From contig NZ_JBANFI010000001.1 in assembly GCF_045055655.1 (NCBI RefSeq), forward strand, positions 248,001-312,000: DNA of 64,000 nt. Direction: 5' to 3'. Positions 1 to 7,748 of this stretch are shown here, piece by piece. The stretch comes from Marinospirillum alkalitolerans (GTDB lineage Bacteria > Pseudomonadota > Gammaproteobacteria > Pseudomonadales > Halomonadaceae). The position numbers and the translations under genes were made by a program. The notes beneath the pieces were generated by a model. That model searched no databases. It was not told the DNA's origin and saw only the letters and a program-made list of their open reading frames with translations. Each line of letters opens with the position of its first letter. The stretch's first letter is position 1.

Positions 1-557
1 AGTATCTGGTGATGGCGGCCCTATTGGCCGAGATCAAATCACGCAGCCTGCTGCCTCGTCATCATCATGGCGAAGAAGATCAGGCCGAAGAAGATCCGCG
101 TGCAGAGCTGATCCGTCGTCTTTTAGAGTATGAACGTTATAAAACCGCTGCTGAGCGGCTGGATCAACTGCCGCGTCAAGAAAGAGACCTCTTTCCTGTT
201 CAGCCAGAGCGCCCTGATTTAGCGCAGCGCACCTTGCATCCTGATGTCGATCTACGAGAACTGCTGCTGGTGTTTGGGCAGCTGCTCAATAACAGCGCAT
301 TGATGGCGCATCACCAGATTAGCCGCGAACCCCTCTCAACGCGTGCGCGGATGAGCTTGATTCTGGAGCGTCTCGAACAGGCTGAAGCGCATCTCAGTCT
401 GGCCGCTTTTTTTGATCCTGAAGAAGGGCGGGCCGGTGTCGTGGTGGCTTTTATGGCGCTTTTGGAGCTGATTAAGGAGCAGTTGGTGGAGCTGGTGCAG
501 GTTGAGAGTTTTGCGCCGATTTATGCGCGCCTAAAAAAGGAGACCAGTCATGAATGA
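1..557 (+). CDS. scpA: Segregation and condensation protein A (5' end missing)
   Basis: ScpA is the kleisin subunit of the bacterial Smc-ScpA-ScpB condensin, which compacts and separates daughter chromosomes. The reading frame is open from base 3, so the gene enters from outside the window and only its C-terminal part of about 184 codons is present. The visible part opens with YLVMAALLAEIKSR, the conserved helix of the ScpA family, and ends with the winged-helix region that binds the Smc head. The stop TGA at 555-557 overlaps the start of scpB by 8 bp, which indicates translational coupling. Presence of ScpAB argues against an enterobacterium, where MukBEF replaces it. The GTG and ATG at 9-14 are internal codons, not the start. 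Confidence 0.93.
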   Translation, partial: YLVMAALLAEIKSRSLLPRHHHGEEDQAEEDPRAELIRRLLEYERYKTAAERLDQLPRQERDLFPVQPERPDLAQRTLHPDVDLRELLLVFGQLLNNSALMAHHQISREPLSTRARMSLILERLEQAEAHLSLAAFFDPEEGRAGVVVAFMALLELIKEQLVELVQVESFAPIYARLKKETSHE

Positions 558-1335
558 GACAGCTGCAGACTGGGTACAGTCCAGCCAAGGCGTGACCGAC
601 CTGGGCTTGGAGCGTATTCTTGAAGCCGTTTTGCTGGCGGCGCGAGGCCCATTAAATCTGGATCAGCTGCAAGCGCTTTTTGATCCAGAGGAACGGCCTG
701 AACGGCGTGAGATCAAGCAAGCTCTTGAGGCTTTGCAGCAAGCAGCCTTGGGGAGCAGTCAAGAATTAAAAGAAGTCGCCGGTGGCTACCGCTATCAGAT
801 TAAGGCCGACTATGCGCCTTGGGTGAGCCGTCTTTGGGAGAGCAAGCCGCCGCGCTATTCCCGTGCGCTGCTTGAAACCCTGGCCTTAATCGCTTATCGC
901 CAACCAGTGACGCGTGGTGAAATCGAAGAAGTGCGCGGTGTGAGTGTCAGCTCGCAGATTATTCGTACTCTTGAAGAGCGTGACTGGATACGCGTGATTG
1001 GTCATAGAGAAGTGCCGGGTCGTCCTGCTTTATATGCGACAACCCGCCACTTTCTCGACTACTTTAATTTAACCAGTTTGACGGAGTTACCCGAGCTAGA
1101 TGAACTTCGTGCTCTGGCCGAACTCGAAACCGAACAATGGCAAGATGAGCTGGATCAAGCACCCGTGAGCCCCTTGCTGCTTGAAGAAGCATCCGATACG
1201 GCTATGGACGCTGAAGGCAATGAAGCTGCCGCAGCATCCCCCGTCGCATCAGAAGCCGCCCCATCAACGGCCAGTCGTGAACTGACCTTTGCTGATTTGG
1301 CGGCGCGTTTGTCTGATCCCTCAACCTCAGGTTGA
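550..1335 (+). CDS. scpB: Segregation and condensation protein B
   Basis: ScpB is the second accessory subunit of the Smc condensin; it dimerises and binds the ScpA kleisin. The protein is 261 aa. Two winged-helix domains occupy about residues 15-185 and include the family hallmark LETLALIAYRQPVTRGEIEE and the downstream segment VPGRPALYATT. The last 75 residues are acidic and rich in Ala and Glu, a low-complexity tail that varies between species. The ATG lies inside the 3' end of scpA, so the two genes form an operon; rluB follows after 35 bp, an arrangement common in Gammaproteobacteria. Confidence 0.95.
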   Translation: MNETAADWVQSSQGVTDLGLERILEAVLLAARGPLNLDQLQALFDPEERPERREIKQALEALQQAALGSSQELKEVAGGYRYQIKADYAPWVSRLWESKPPRYSRALLETLALIAYRQPVTRGEIEEVRGVSVSSQIIRTLEERDWIRVIGHREVPGRPALYATTRHFLDYFNLTSLTELPELDELRALAELETEQWQDELDQAPVSPLLLEEASDTAMDAEGNEAAAASPVASEAAPSTASRELTFADLAARLSDPSTSG

Positions 1336-1370
1336 AGATTTTATTGATCCCTAACCGTGTGTGAACACCT

Positions 1371-2252
1371 ATGACGAAAAAAACACCCGCGCCGCAAAAC
1401 AGCGCCGCGACTGCACCAGAGAGCGAAAAGCTCCAAAAAGTTCTTGCGCGTTCAGGCCTTGGCTCGCGTCGAGAAATGGAAGGCTATATCGATGCTGGCC
1501 TCGTCACGGTCAATGGCCGTGTTGCTCAGCTTGGCGATCGTATTTCGCCACGTGATCAAGTGACCTTTAAGGGGCGTCCTGTGCCCTTGAAGGCGGAAGA
1601 AGATCTGCCGCGTCGTGTGATCATGTACAGCAAGCCAGAAGGTGAGCTGGTGACGCGTAAAGATCCAGAAGGACGTCGTACCGTTTTTGATCACCTTCCG
1701 CGCTTGCGGGGTGAGCGCTGGATTGCGATTGGCCGTTTGGATATCAATACCAGTGGTTTGTTGTTATTGACCAATGATGGTGAGCTGGCCAATCGGCTGA
1801 TGCACCCTTCGCATCAAGTAGAGCGTGAATATGCTGTGCGTGTCATGGGTGAAGTGACTGACGACATGCTCAAAGCCATGCAAGAAGGCGTGATGCTGGA
1901 AGATGGCTTGGCTGCTTTCAGTGATATTCAGCTGGTTGGCGGTGAGGGGATCAACACCTGGTACCATGTGGTGATCAAAGAAGGCCGTAATCGTGAAGTG
2001 CGCCGTCTGTGGGAGTCTCAAGGTGTGACGGTCAGCCGCTTGAAGCGTGTGCGTTATGGCTCGATTTGTCTCGATAAGCGCACTAAAATGGGTGAGTGGA
2101 TTGAACTGACGCAAGCTGAGGTTGATGATTTATCCCGTCTTGCAGGTTTAGAAAGCAAAACGGTTGCTGAAATGCAGGCTTCACGTTCTGCGCAAAAGAA
2201 CCGTTCCAGCGCACGCAAGCCAGTGCATGCTATTGGTCGGCGGCAGCGTTAA
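1371..2252 (+). CDS. rluB: 23S rRNA pseudouridine(2605) synthase
   Basis: RluB isomerises U2605 of 23S rRNA to pseudouridine. The 293 aa protein has an N-terminal S4 RNA-binding domain (about residues 18-75, LQKVLARSGLGSRREME) and a RsuA-type catalytic domain with the motif GRLDINTSGLLLL, in which D124 is the expected catalytic aspartate. The C-terminal 40 residues are basic (ending RRQR), as is usual for RluB. It is closely linked to scpB, which is the common gene order. RluF and RsuA are the nearest alternatives, but the length, tail and neighbourhood favour RluB. Confidence 0.93.
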   Translation: MTKKTPAPQNSAATAPESEKLQKVLARSGLGSRREMEGYIDAGLVTVNGRVAQLGDRISPRDQVTFKGRPVPLKAEEDLPRRVIMYSKPEGELVTRKDPEGRRTVFDHLPRLRGERWIAIGRLDINTSGLLLLTNDGELANRLMHPSHQVEREYAVRVMGEVTDDMLKAMQEGVMLEDGLAAFSDIQLVGGEGINTWYHVVIKEGRNREVRRLWESQGVTVSRLKRVRYGSICLDKRTKMGEWIELTQAEVDDLSRLAGLESKTVAEMQASRSAQKNRSSARKPVHAIGRRQR

Positions 2253-2310
2253 AAAGAGCGTCAAAAAAGGAGTTAAAAAGGTTTTTTTGGTTTTTTTTAT
2301 GCCAAGGGGG

Positions 2311-2338
2311 TTGCAAGAAGGCAAAAAAAAGCTATTAT
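2311..2338 (+). promoter_or_regulatory. Promoter of the tRNA-Lys pair
   Basis: A TTGCAA box at 2311-2316 and a TATTAT box at 2333-2338 are separated by 16 bp and are followed by a GC-only stretch (GCGCCGCGC, 2341-2349). A GC-rich discriminator just after the -10 box is typical of stringently controlled stable-RNA promoters. It ends about 15 bp before the first tRNA. The boxes are read by eye; no start site is known. Confidence 0.6.
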
Positions 2339-2353
2339 ATGCGCCGCGCTAAG

Positions 2354-2428
2354 GGGTCGTTAGCTCAGTGGTAGAGCAGTTGGCTTTTAACCAATTGGTC
2401 GAAGGTTCGAATCCTTCACGACCCACCA
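2354..2428 (+). tRNA. tRNA-Lys (anticodon UUU), copy 1
   Basis: The cloverleaf folds with acceptor arms GGGTCGT/ACGACCC, D arm GCTC/GAGC, anticodon stem GTTGG/CCAAT with loop CTTTTAA (anticodon TTT), and T arm GAAGG-TTCGAAT-CCTTC. The CCA end is encoded at 2426-2428. It decodes AAA/AAG lysine codons. Confidence 0.97.
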
Positions 2429-2449
2429 AGCGCGAAAAAAACCTGATGA

Positions 2450-2524
2450 GGGTCGTTAGCTCAGTGGTAGAGCAGTTGGCTTTTAACCAATTGGTCGAAG
2501 GTTCGAATCCTTCACGACCCACCA
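2450..2524 (+). tRNA. tRNA-Lys (anticodon UUU), copy 2
   Basis: This copy is identical over 75 bases to the tRNA-Lys 21 bp upstream, including the encoded CCA. The two are evidently co-transcribed from the promoter at 2311 and end at the terminator at 2537-2563. The identity points to a recent tandem duplication or to gene conversion. Confidence 0.97.
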
Positions 2525-2536
2525 GAATTCTAAAAG

Positions 2537-2563
2537 AACCGCCCTCACTAGGGCGGTTTTTTT
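2537..2563 (+). terminator. Rho-independent terminator after tRNA-Lys genes
   Basis: An ACCGCCC/GGGCGGT stem (2538-2544 and 2551-2557) with a 6-nt loop is followed by an unbroken T run. It ends the tRNA transcript before nadA. Confidence 0.9.
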
Positions 2564-2665
2564 ATGCCTCTATACCGCTTTTTTATGCATTCAGCGCGGC
2601 CTCTCTCGACTTTATGCTATGATCCCTTTCTTTTCCCGATCACTGCAAAAGTAAGCTCATCGACC

Positions 2666-3700
2666 ATGACTAGTGTTTATGATCAGCTCCTTGTACGCGA
2701 GCATCTTGCCAAGGCCCAGCCTGAGCCAGAACTTTCCCCCGAACAACAGCAGTTTTGGATCGAGCAGATTAAAAAGGATCTGCACGCGCGCAATGCGGTT
2801 TTGATCGCGCACTACTACACCCCCGCGGTGATCCAGACGCTGGCTGAACAGACGGGCGGCTTTATTGGCGATTCACTGGAGATGGCCCGCTTTGGTGCCC
2901 AGCATCCAGCACAAACCTTGATTGTGGCTGGGGTGCGCTTTATGGGTGAAACTGCCAAGATCCTCTCGCCTGAAAAACAGGTCCTGATGCCGACTCTAGA
3001 AGCCACCTGCTCCTTGGATATAGGCTGTGATGCCGAAGAGTTCGCTGCTTTTTGTGCTGAGCATCCAGAGCGTGAAGTGGTGGTTTATGCCAATACCTCC
3101 GCCGCAGTAAAGGCCAAGGCTGACTGGGTGGTGACGTCCAGTATTGCCTTGAAGGTGGTCTCTCATCTGCGTGAGCAGGGCAAAAAGATCATCTGGGCAC
3201 CAGATCAACACCTAGGGCAGTATATTCAGCGCTCCACGGGAGCCGACATGATCCTCTGGAATGGGGCCTGTATCGTTCACGAAGAATTTAAAGCCAAGGG
3301 CATACTGGATCTGAAGAAAATCCACCCGACTGCGGCGGTGCTGGTGCATCCTGAATCGCCCCAGAGTGTGGTCGAAGTGGCAGATGTTGTCGGTTCGACT
3401 AGCCAGCTGCTCAAGGCGGCCTCGACCTTGCCAAATGAGGTTTTTATTGTCGCGACCGATCGCGGCATCTTCTATAAGATGCAGCAGCAGAATCCGACGA
3501 AGCGCTTTTTAGAAGCCCCAACAGCCGGTCAGGGTGCGACTTGCCGCAGCTGTGCGCATTGTCCGTGGATGGCGATGAATAGCCTTGAGCGTTTGGCCGC
3601 AACGCTGACCAGCGAGGCGGAGGAGATTCAAGTGCCGCCGCAGCTGATTGAACAGGCGTTGATCCCGCTGAAACGTATGCTGAGCTTTCAGGCTGAATAG
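2666..3700 (+). CDS. nadA: Quinolinate synthase A
   Basis: NadA condenses iminoaspartate with dihydroxyacetone phosphate to quinolinate, the first committed part of de novo NAD synthesis, using a [4Fe-4S] cluster in the cytoplasm. From the ATG at 2666 the protein is 344 aa, close to the 347 aa of E. coli NadA; an upstream ATG at 2564 would run out of the terminator and adds residues unlike the family. Candidate cluster ligands are C115 (EATCSLDIGC), the Cys in LWNGACIVHEEF, and a Cys in the CRSCAHCPWMAMNS segment (residues 293-299). The gene stands alone with its own terminator. A TATGAT -10-like box is at 2618-2623. Confidence 0.96.
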   Translation: MTSVYDQLLVREHLAKAQPEPELSPEQQQFWIEQIKKDLHARNAVLIAHYYTPAVIQTLAEQTGGFIGDSLEMARFGAQHPAQTLIVAGVRFMGETAKILSPEKQVLMPTLEATCSLDIGCDAEEFAAFCAEHPEREVVVYANTSAAVKAKADWVVTSSIALKVVSHLREQGKKIIWAPDQHLGQYIQRSTGADMILWNGACIVHEEFKAKGILDLKKIHPTAAVLVHPESPQSVVEVADVVGSTSQLLKAASTLPNEVFIVATDRGIFYKMQQQNPTKRFLEAPTAGQGATCRSCAHCPWMAMNSLERLAATLTSEAEEIQVPPQLIEQALIPLKRMLSFQAE

Positions 3701-3716
3701 TCAGCCCGATGCCCTC

Positions 3717-3742
3717 AACCCAGCTTCGGCTGGGTTTTTTTA
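3717..3742 (+). terminator. Rho-independent terminator of nadA
   Basis: AACCCAGC (3717-3724) pairs with GCTGGGTT across a TTCG tetraloop and is followed by a T run. It lies 16 bp after the nadA stop. Confidence 0.93.
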
Positions 3743-3927
3743 TGGGTGGTCGAGGCAGGCTGAGTGCCAGCGGATGCGGGAGCGCCTAGCAGAGGGAGGC
3801 AAGCGCGTCTTAAAATGGAAGCTGCACCCTAGGGCTTTTTTATCATCTCGATCTTGCTAAACTGGGGCCAGTGGGCCGATATCAGAGATCCGGCTTCCTT
3901 CATCGAGAACAAAAAGGAGAGAAGGCA

Positions 3928-4398
3928 ATGACGAGTCATCCAAGCGCGGTGGTGCTGCCAATTGATGGTTCTGATGGGGCTCTGCGAGCCGTTGAGGCTG
4001 CAGGTGTACTGGCGCAGCAGTTTGGCGTTGAGCTTCAGCTGGTGTATGTGTTTTCCCATGAGGCAGTCGATCCTTTTGGCCTGAATGCCTTGGGCCAAAC
4101 TGGCAAGAGTGCTGATTTTATCGATCCAGATCTGCTTGCACAGATTCAGCAGGAAAAAGCCACGGCCGTTTTTAGGCAGGCAGAAGCTCGCCTTGAAGCC
4201 ATCAGTGGCCTCTCTGTTGTTGAGGTGACGTTGAAAGGTGATCCGGCGACCCAGCTGTTAGATTATCTAGCCCAACAGGCTGCGCCTTGGGTTGTGATGG
4301 GGCGTCAGGGTAAATCAACGCTGAAAGAAATCTTTATCGGCAGTGTTAGTCAAAAGCTGATCCATCGGGCAGGCTGTCCGGTGACCCTGATTAACTAA
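3928..4398 (+). CDS. Universal stress protein, UspA family
   Basis: This is a cytoplasmic single-domain universal stress protein of 156 aa; members of the family bind ATP or act as stress-linked regulators, and the exact role here is unknown. The C-terminal ATP-binding signature is present (VVMGRQGKSTLKEIFIGSVS), so the ATP-binding subclass is likely. The ATG at 3928 is chosen because AAAGGAGAG lies just upstream; longer starts begin with residues unlike the family. The gene is isolated, with 185 bp upstream after the nadA terminator that holds no other gene I can see. Confidence 0.88.
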   Translation: MTSHPSAVVLPIDGSDGALRAVEAAGVLAQQFGVELQLVYVFSHEAVDPFGLNALGQTGKSADFIDPDLLAQIQQEKATAVFRQAEARLEAISGLSVVEVTLKGDPATQLLDYLAQQAAPWVVMGRQGKSTLKEIFIGSVSQKLIHRAGCPVTLIN

Positions 4399-4411
4399 GC
4401 AGCCTTGATGA

Positions 4412-4433
4412 ACGCGGCCTCTTTGGGCCGCGT
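4412..4433. terminator. Hairpin between convergent usp and arsA-like genes
   Basis: ACGCGGCC (4412-4419) pairs perfectly with GGCCGCGT (4426-4433). It lies 13 bp after the usp stop and 89 bp beyond the minus-strand ATPase gene. There is no T run, so intrinsic termination is uncertain. Confidence 0.45.
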
Positions 4434-4522
4434 CGTTCAGCAGAGGCTCCTGAGGCTGCCTGACTTGTCTCATCCACCAGTGATCCAGATGACTAAGCGG
4501 CATCACTGGTGGGTAGAAGGGC

Positions 4523-5524
4523 TCAAAAGCCCGCTGCGGCCAACTCCTCTGCCAGTTGATTCAGCTGAGCCAGCCCCTGAACATCTGTCTCCAGTAATGC
4601 CAGTCGTGGACGTGGAAGAGCGGCAAACTGCTGATCGATCTCATCCAGATACAAGGCTTCTTGTGCGCGTCGAGCTTGCAAGAACTGCCCATCAGCTGTT
4701 GCCGGCAAAACGCGATTGACCAATACGGCCGCGACAGGGATCTGCGCCTCTTGCAAAGAAGTGATCGCGCGGCGCGTCTCCAGCAAGGGGAGTTTTTCCG
4801 GCGTCATGACAAACAAAAAGGCATTCAGCTCAGGGTTTTGAATGCTATGGCGTGCCTGATAAAACAAGCGCCGTCTTTCTAGCAGCACCTGGGCAACCTG
4901 CTGTGTCTTTTCTTCTAGATGACGGATGGGCTCCCCTGCATCCAGTGGGCTGGCCAAGTTCTGACCCGCGCGTGGTGTCAGGTGTTCGAGCACCTTCCCC
5001 AATTCGGATGATTTTTTGTTGTGTGCCAGCAGGCCATCTGTCCACGCGGCCATGGCTTCAGGCAAGGCCAGCAGGCGCAGGGTGTGGCCTGTGGGTGCTG
5101 TATCAAAAATCACCAAATCATACTGATCGGCTGTACTGGTCATGATCTTGGCAATACGTTCCAACAGCGCGGCTTCCTGAGTACCTGGTGAAAGGCGGGT
5201 TAGCTGCATTTGCCGCTTCAGCTCTTTGAGCATGGCGGGGGCTGCAAAGTGCTGCATCTGGTTGATAACGCGTTCAAGATGCGCTTCGACTTCCTGATCA
5301 GGATCGATCTCGATAGCGTCCAGGCCGGGAAGAATCGCTTGAGGCTGATCACTCAGAGGCTGGTCATAGGCATCCCCCAGGCTATGTGCTGGATCCGTCG
5401 AGACGACCAGACAGCGCTGACCTCTTTGGGCTGCCAGTAAGCCCAAGGCCGCAGCGGTGGTGGTTTTTCCAACACCGCCCTTACCACCCACCCATAAAAA
5501 ACGCCCTTTTAGCAGAGAGGACAT
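4523..5524 (-). CDS. ArsA/GET3-family ATPase linked to CstA
   Basis: This 333 aa protein is a single-unit deviant-Walker ATPase of the ArsA/TRC40/GET3 group. It has the P-loop GGKGGVGKTTTAAA (about residues 13-26), the segment VVSTDPAHSLGDAYD, and the switch region FDTAPTGHTLRLLALP. Only one cysteine (in GQRCLVV) is seen, so the arsenite-binding cysteine triad of true ArsA is absent, and no arsB or arsR is nearby. It is the third gene of a minus-strand operon after cstA and a small Cys-Cys-ended protein, 55 bp behind the latter. I infer a role in maturing, inserting or energising the CstA transporter or its partner, not in arsenic resistance. The family assignment is firm; the function is not. 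Confidence 0.85.
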   Translation of the reverse strand: MSSLLKGRFLWVGGKGGVGKTTTAAALGLLAAQRGQRCLVVSTDPAHSLGDAYDQPLSDQPQAILPGLDAIEIDPDQEVEAHLERVINQMQHFAAPAMLKELKRQMQLTRLSPGTQEAALLERIAKIMTSTADQYDLVIFDTAPTGHTLRLLALPEAMAAWTDGLLAHNKKSSELGKVLEHLTPRAGQNLASPLDAGEPIRHLEEKTQQVAQVLLERRRLFYQARHSIQNPELNAFLFVMTPEKLPLLETRRAITSLQEAQIPVAAVLVNRVLPATADGQFLQARRAQEALYLDEIDQQFAALPRPRLALLETDVQGLAQLNQLAEELAAAGF

Positions 5525-5579
5525 GCATCGGCTCCAGACCAGGCATAGCTGCCTGGTGTTATCAGGTCAATGAGGTTCC

Positions 5580-5876
5580 TTAACAGCAACGGAAGTGATC
5601 GAGCGGAGAGTGTTCCATCCCTTGGCGGCAATGCCAATCGTGGAAGCGCTCTAACAGCAGGGGTTGCAGTTCCAAGGTGTAATAGGAGGCAGGATTCTGT
5701 ATGCCCATCATCTCGGAAAACACGAGCAGCATAAACAGATCATCTTCATCACGGCGCGCTCGGGCTAAAGCACCACGATAGCGCGAAGAGTAGGCTTCTT
5801 CGGCAAAAAAACGGGCTTGACTGAGCCAAGCCCGAAGTTTTTCTGCCCGAGAAGGTGATGCGTTTTCTCGGGACAT
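5580..5876 (-). CDS. Small cory-CC-star type protein between cstA and ArsA-like ATPase
   Basis: The 98 aa protein has a basic, helical N-terminal half (RARRDEDDL), a conserved-looking core (SEMMGIQNPASYYTLELQP) and ends FRCC followed directly by the stop codon. A terminal Cys-Cys and location beside cstA and an ArsA-type ATPase match what I recall as the NCBI cory-CC-star family; I know no experimental function. It starts 4 bp after the cstA stop, with AGGAG inside the cstA end as ribosome site, so it is co-translated with cstA. There is no signal peptide or clear membrane segment. The two C-terminal cysteines could bind a metal, be lipidated or form a disulfide; this is inference. Confidence 0.78.
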   Translation of the reverse strand: MSRENASPSRAEKLRAWLSQARFFAEEAYSSRYRGALARARRDEDDLFMLLVFSEMMGIQNPASYYTLELQPLLLERFHDWHCRQGMEHSPLDHFRCC

Positions 5877-5880
5877 AGGT

Positions 5881-7563
5881 TTAATCTCCTGGGGCAGCTT
5901 GGGCTGTTTCTTGGCGCAAGCGTTTCAAGGTCGCCAAGCATTCCATGATGACCAGCAAGGCAGCACCCAGCACCACGATATCGAGGACCAGCAGGAAGTA
6001 GTTGCCCTGTTCATAGAAGGCGCGCAGCTGGGTCAGCAGTGCCAGCACAGTCATCACCAGCAGGAAGACCAGAGGTAATAGGGTATAGATGGCTGGGCGC
6101 TTCTGGCGTACCAGAATCACGGTGATCACCAGGAGCGTTAGGCCCGCCAGCAGTTGGTTGGTGGTGCCAAATAAAGGCCAGATGATCAGGCCGCCTGTAC
6201 CACTGGCACCGCCAGCGCCAAAAGCCAGTAAGAGACAGCTGGCCACAGAGAGCCCAGTGGCCCAAGAGGGTTTTTTCATCCATTCCTGCTGATAGATACT
6301 CCCCCACTCTTGGAAGATATAGCGCTGCAAGCGCAGACCTGTATCCATGGTGGTACCAGCAAAGAGCGCGGCCATGACTGTCAGCAGCGTTGCGGCAGTG
6401 GTCATATCCAAGCCAAGGCCGTTATGGATGATATAGGCACCACCATCAACAAAGGCACCCACGCCGCCTTGGCCGAAGGCAGTGTAAACTTGCTGCCAGT
6501 CAGTCAGTGAGGCAAAACCGGCTGTCGCGGCCAGAATCGCGGCCAGCGCCAGTGAGCCTTCACCCACCGCGCCAAAATACCCAACAAAGCGTGCATCGGT
6601 TTCTTTATCCAGCTGCTTGGAGGTGGTACCAGATGAAACCAGACCATGGAAGCCAGAAATCGCGCCGCAGGCAATGGTGACAAACAGCAGCGGTAGGATT
6701 GAGGGTGTCCCTGCTGGCAGGTTGTCATTCAGCATGGGTGCCACCATCACCGGATTAAACAGAATCAGCGCACCGTAGAGCACTAAAAGGCCGATAAAGA
6801 GCTGTAAGCCATTGATATAGTCGCGGGGCTGTAAGAGTACCCAAACAGGCAGTAGAGAAGCCACGGCGGCATAGGCAAACAGAATCAGTATCCAGATAGC
6901 GTTACCAGAGACAGGGCCGACTTCGCTGGGCATTTGGATAGGCGCGCTAGGACCAATGAAGATCAGCGCATAGAGTGCAATGACCCCTAACACAGAAACC
7001 AGAGGCAGGCTGAGCAGGCGGCGATAGATCAGCTGACCGATAATCAGTGCCACCAGAATTGCGCCCCAAACAGGCACGACGGCGGTGGGGTAGTTCATCA
7101 TCAAGTTAGAGATAACTACGGCAAAAACAGCATTCACCATCAAGAGCACGAGAAAAATCACGATCATGAAAATACTGCGTGCTCGAGTACTGACGACTTC
7201 GCCGGTCAAAGCACCAATCGATTTGGCCTTGTTGCGTACACTGGCCCAGATGGCACCAAAATCATGCACACCGGCAAAAAAGATGGTGCCTAAAATGACC
7301 CACAGAAAAGCTGGGCCCCAGCCCCAGATGACCGCAATGGCAGGCCCAACGATCGGCGCTGCACCGGCCACTGAGGTAAAGTGATGGCCCCACAACACAT
7401 AGCGGTTGGTAGGCACATAATCTATACCATCCTGATAGGTGTGAGCGGGTGTTTTGAAATTAGGGTCTAAACGATAGATTTTTTCGGCAATAAATTTCGA
7501 ATAGAAAAAATAGCCGGCAGTCATGCCAGCAATGCCGAGCAAGAGGACAATTACAGCGCTCAT
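5881..7563 (-). CDS. cstA: CstA-family peptide/pyruvate transporter
   Basis: This is a carbon-starvation family (CstA/BtsT) inner-membrane carrier of 560 aa with about 15-18 hydrophobic segments. The conserved start region (YRLDPNFKTPAHTYQDGIDY, then GHHFTSVAGAAPIVGPAIAV) and the segments GFHGLVSSGTTSKQLD and WPLFGTTNQLLAGL are typical. Known members take up pyruvate or peptides by H+ symport when carbon is short. The ATG at 7563 is chosen over a longer frame because CTAAGGAGAGCGTC precedes it and the product then begins like the family. It is the first gene of an operon with the cory-CC-star protein and the ArsA-like ATPase. The substrate cannot be told from sequence alone. Confidence 0.92.
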   Translation of the reverse strand: MSAVIVLLLGIAGMTAGYFFYSKFIAEKIYRLDPNFKTPAHTYQDGIDYVPTNRYVLWGHHFTSVAGAAPIVGPAIAVIWGWGPAFLWVILGTIFFAGVHDFGAIWASVRNKAKSIGALTGEVVSTRARSIFMIVIFLVLLMVNAVFAVVISNLMMNYPTAVVPVWGAILVALIIGQLIYRRLLSLPLVSVLGVIALYALIFIGPSAPIQMPSEVGPVSGNAIWILILFAYAAVASLLPVWVLLQPRDYINGLQLFIGLLVLYGALILFNPVMVAPMLNDNLPAGTPSILPLLFVTIACGAISGFHGLVSSGTTSKQLDKETDARFVGYFGAVGEGSLALAAILAATAGFASLTDWQQVYTAFGQGGVGAFVDGGAYIIHNGLGLDMTTAATLLTVMAALFAGTTMDTGLRLQRYIFQEWGSIYQQEWMKKPSWATGLSVASCLLLAFGAGGASGTGGLIIWPLFGTTNQLLAGLTLLVITVILVRQKRPAIYTLLPLVFLLVMTVLALLTQLRAFYEQGNYFLLVLDIVVLGAALLVIMECLATLKRLRQETAQAAPGD

Positions 7564-7664
7564 GACGCTCTCCTTAGGTTTGTTGTTATGCTTCGCTCTA
7601 GCTGCACCGCTTTTATAGCCCAGAGAGAAGGAGCAGGTCAAATTTGCTGTTATGTAGGTGTGGG

Positions 7665-7697
7665 GCCTAAAACCCTTGTCAGTAAAGGGTTTTAGGC
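7665..7697. terminator. Perfect 13-bp inverted repeat between cstA and the AI-2E-type permease gene
   Basis: GCCTAAAACCCTT (7665-7677) and its exact complement (7685-7697) flank a 7-nt loop. The arms contain A4 and T4, so the element can act in both directions. It lies 51 bp beyond the stop of the minus-strand permease gene and upstream of cstA, and is most simply read as the permease-operon terminator. Confidence 0.6.
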
Positions 7698-7748
7698 AAG
7701 AGGAAGGTTGAGCTAAAGTGGAATGAGATACGAGATGGGCTGCCCAGA

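Noticed and set aside
2164..2622. Frames that run through the rluB 3' end and both tRNA-Lys genes
   Set aside because: The translated text is the tRNA sequence repeated; the tRNA structure explains it fully.
4523..5524. Arsenic resistance operon
   Set aside because: The ArsA-like protein has a single cysteine and no arsB, arsC, arsD or arsR is nearby; its partners are cstA and the small CC-ended protein.
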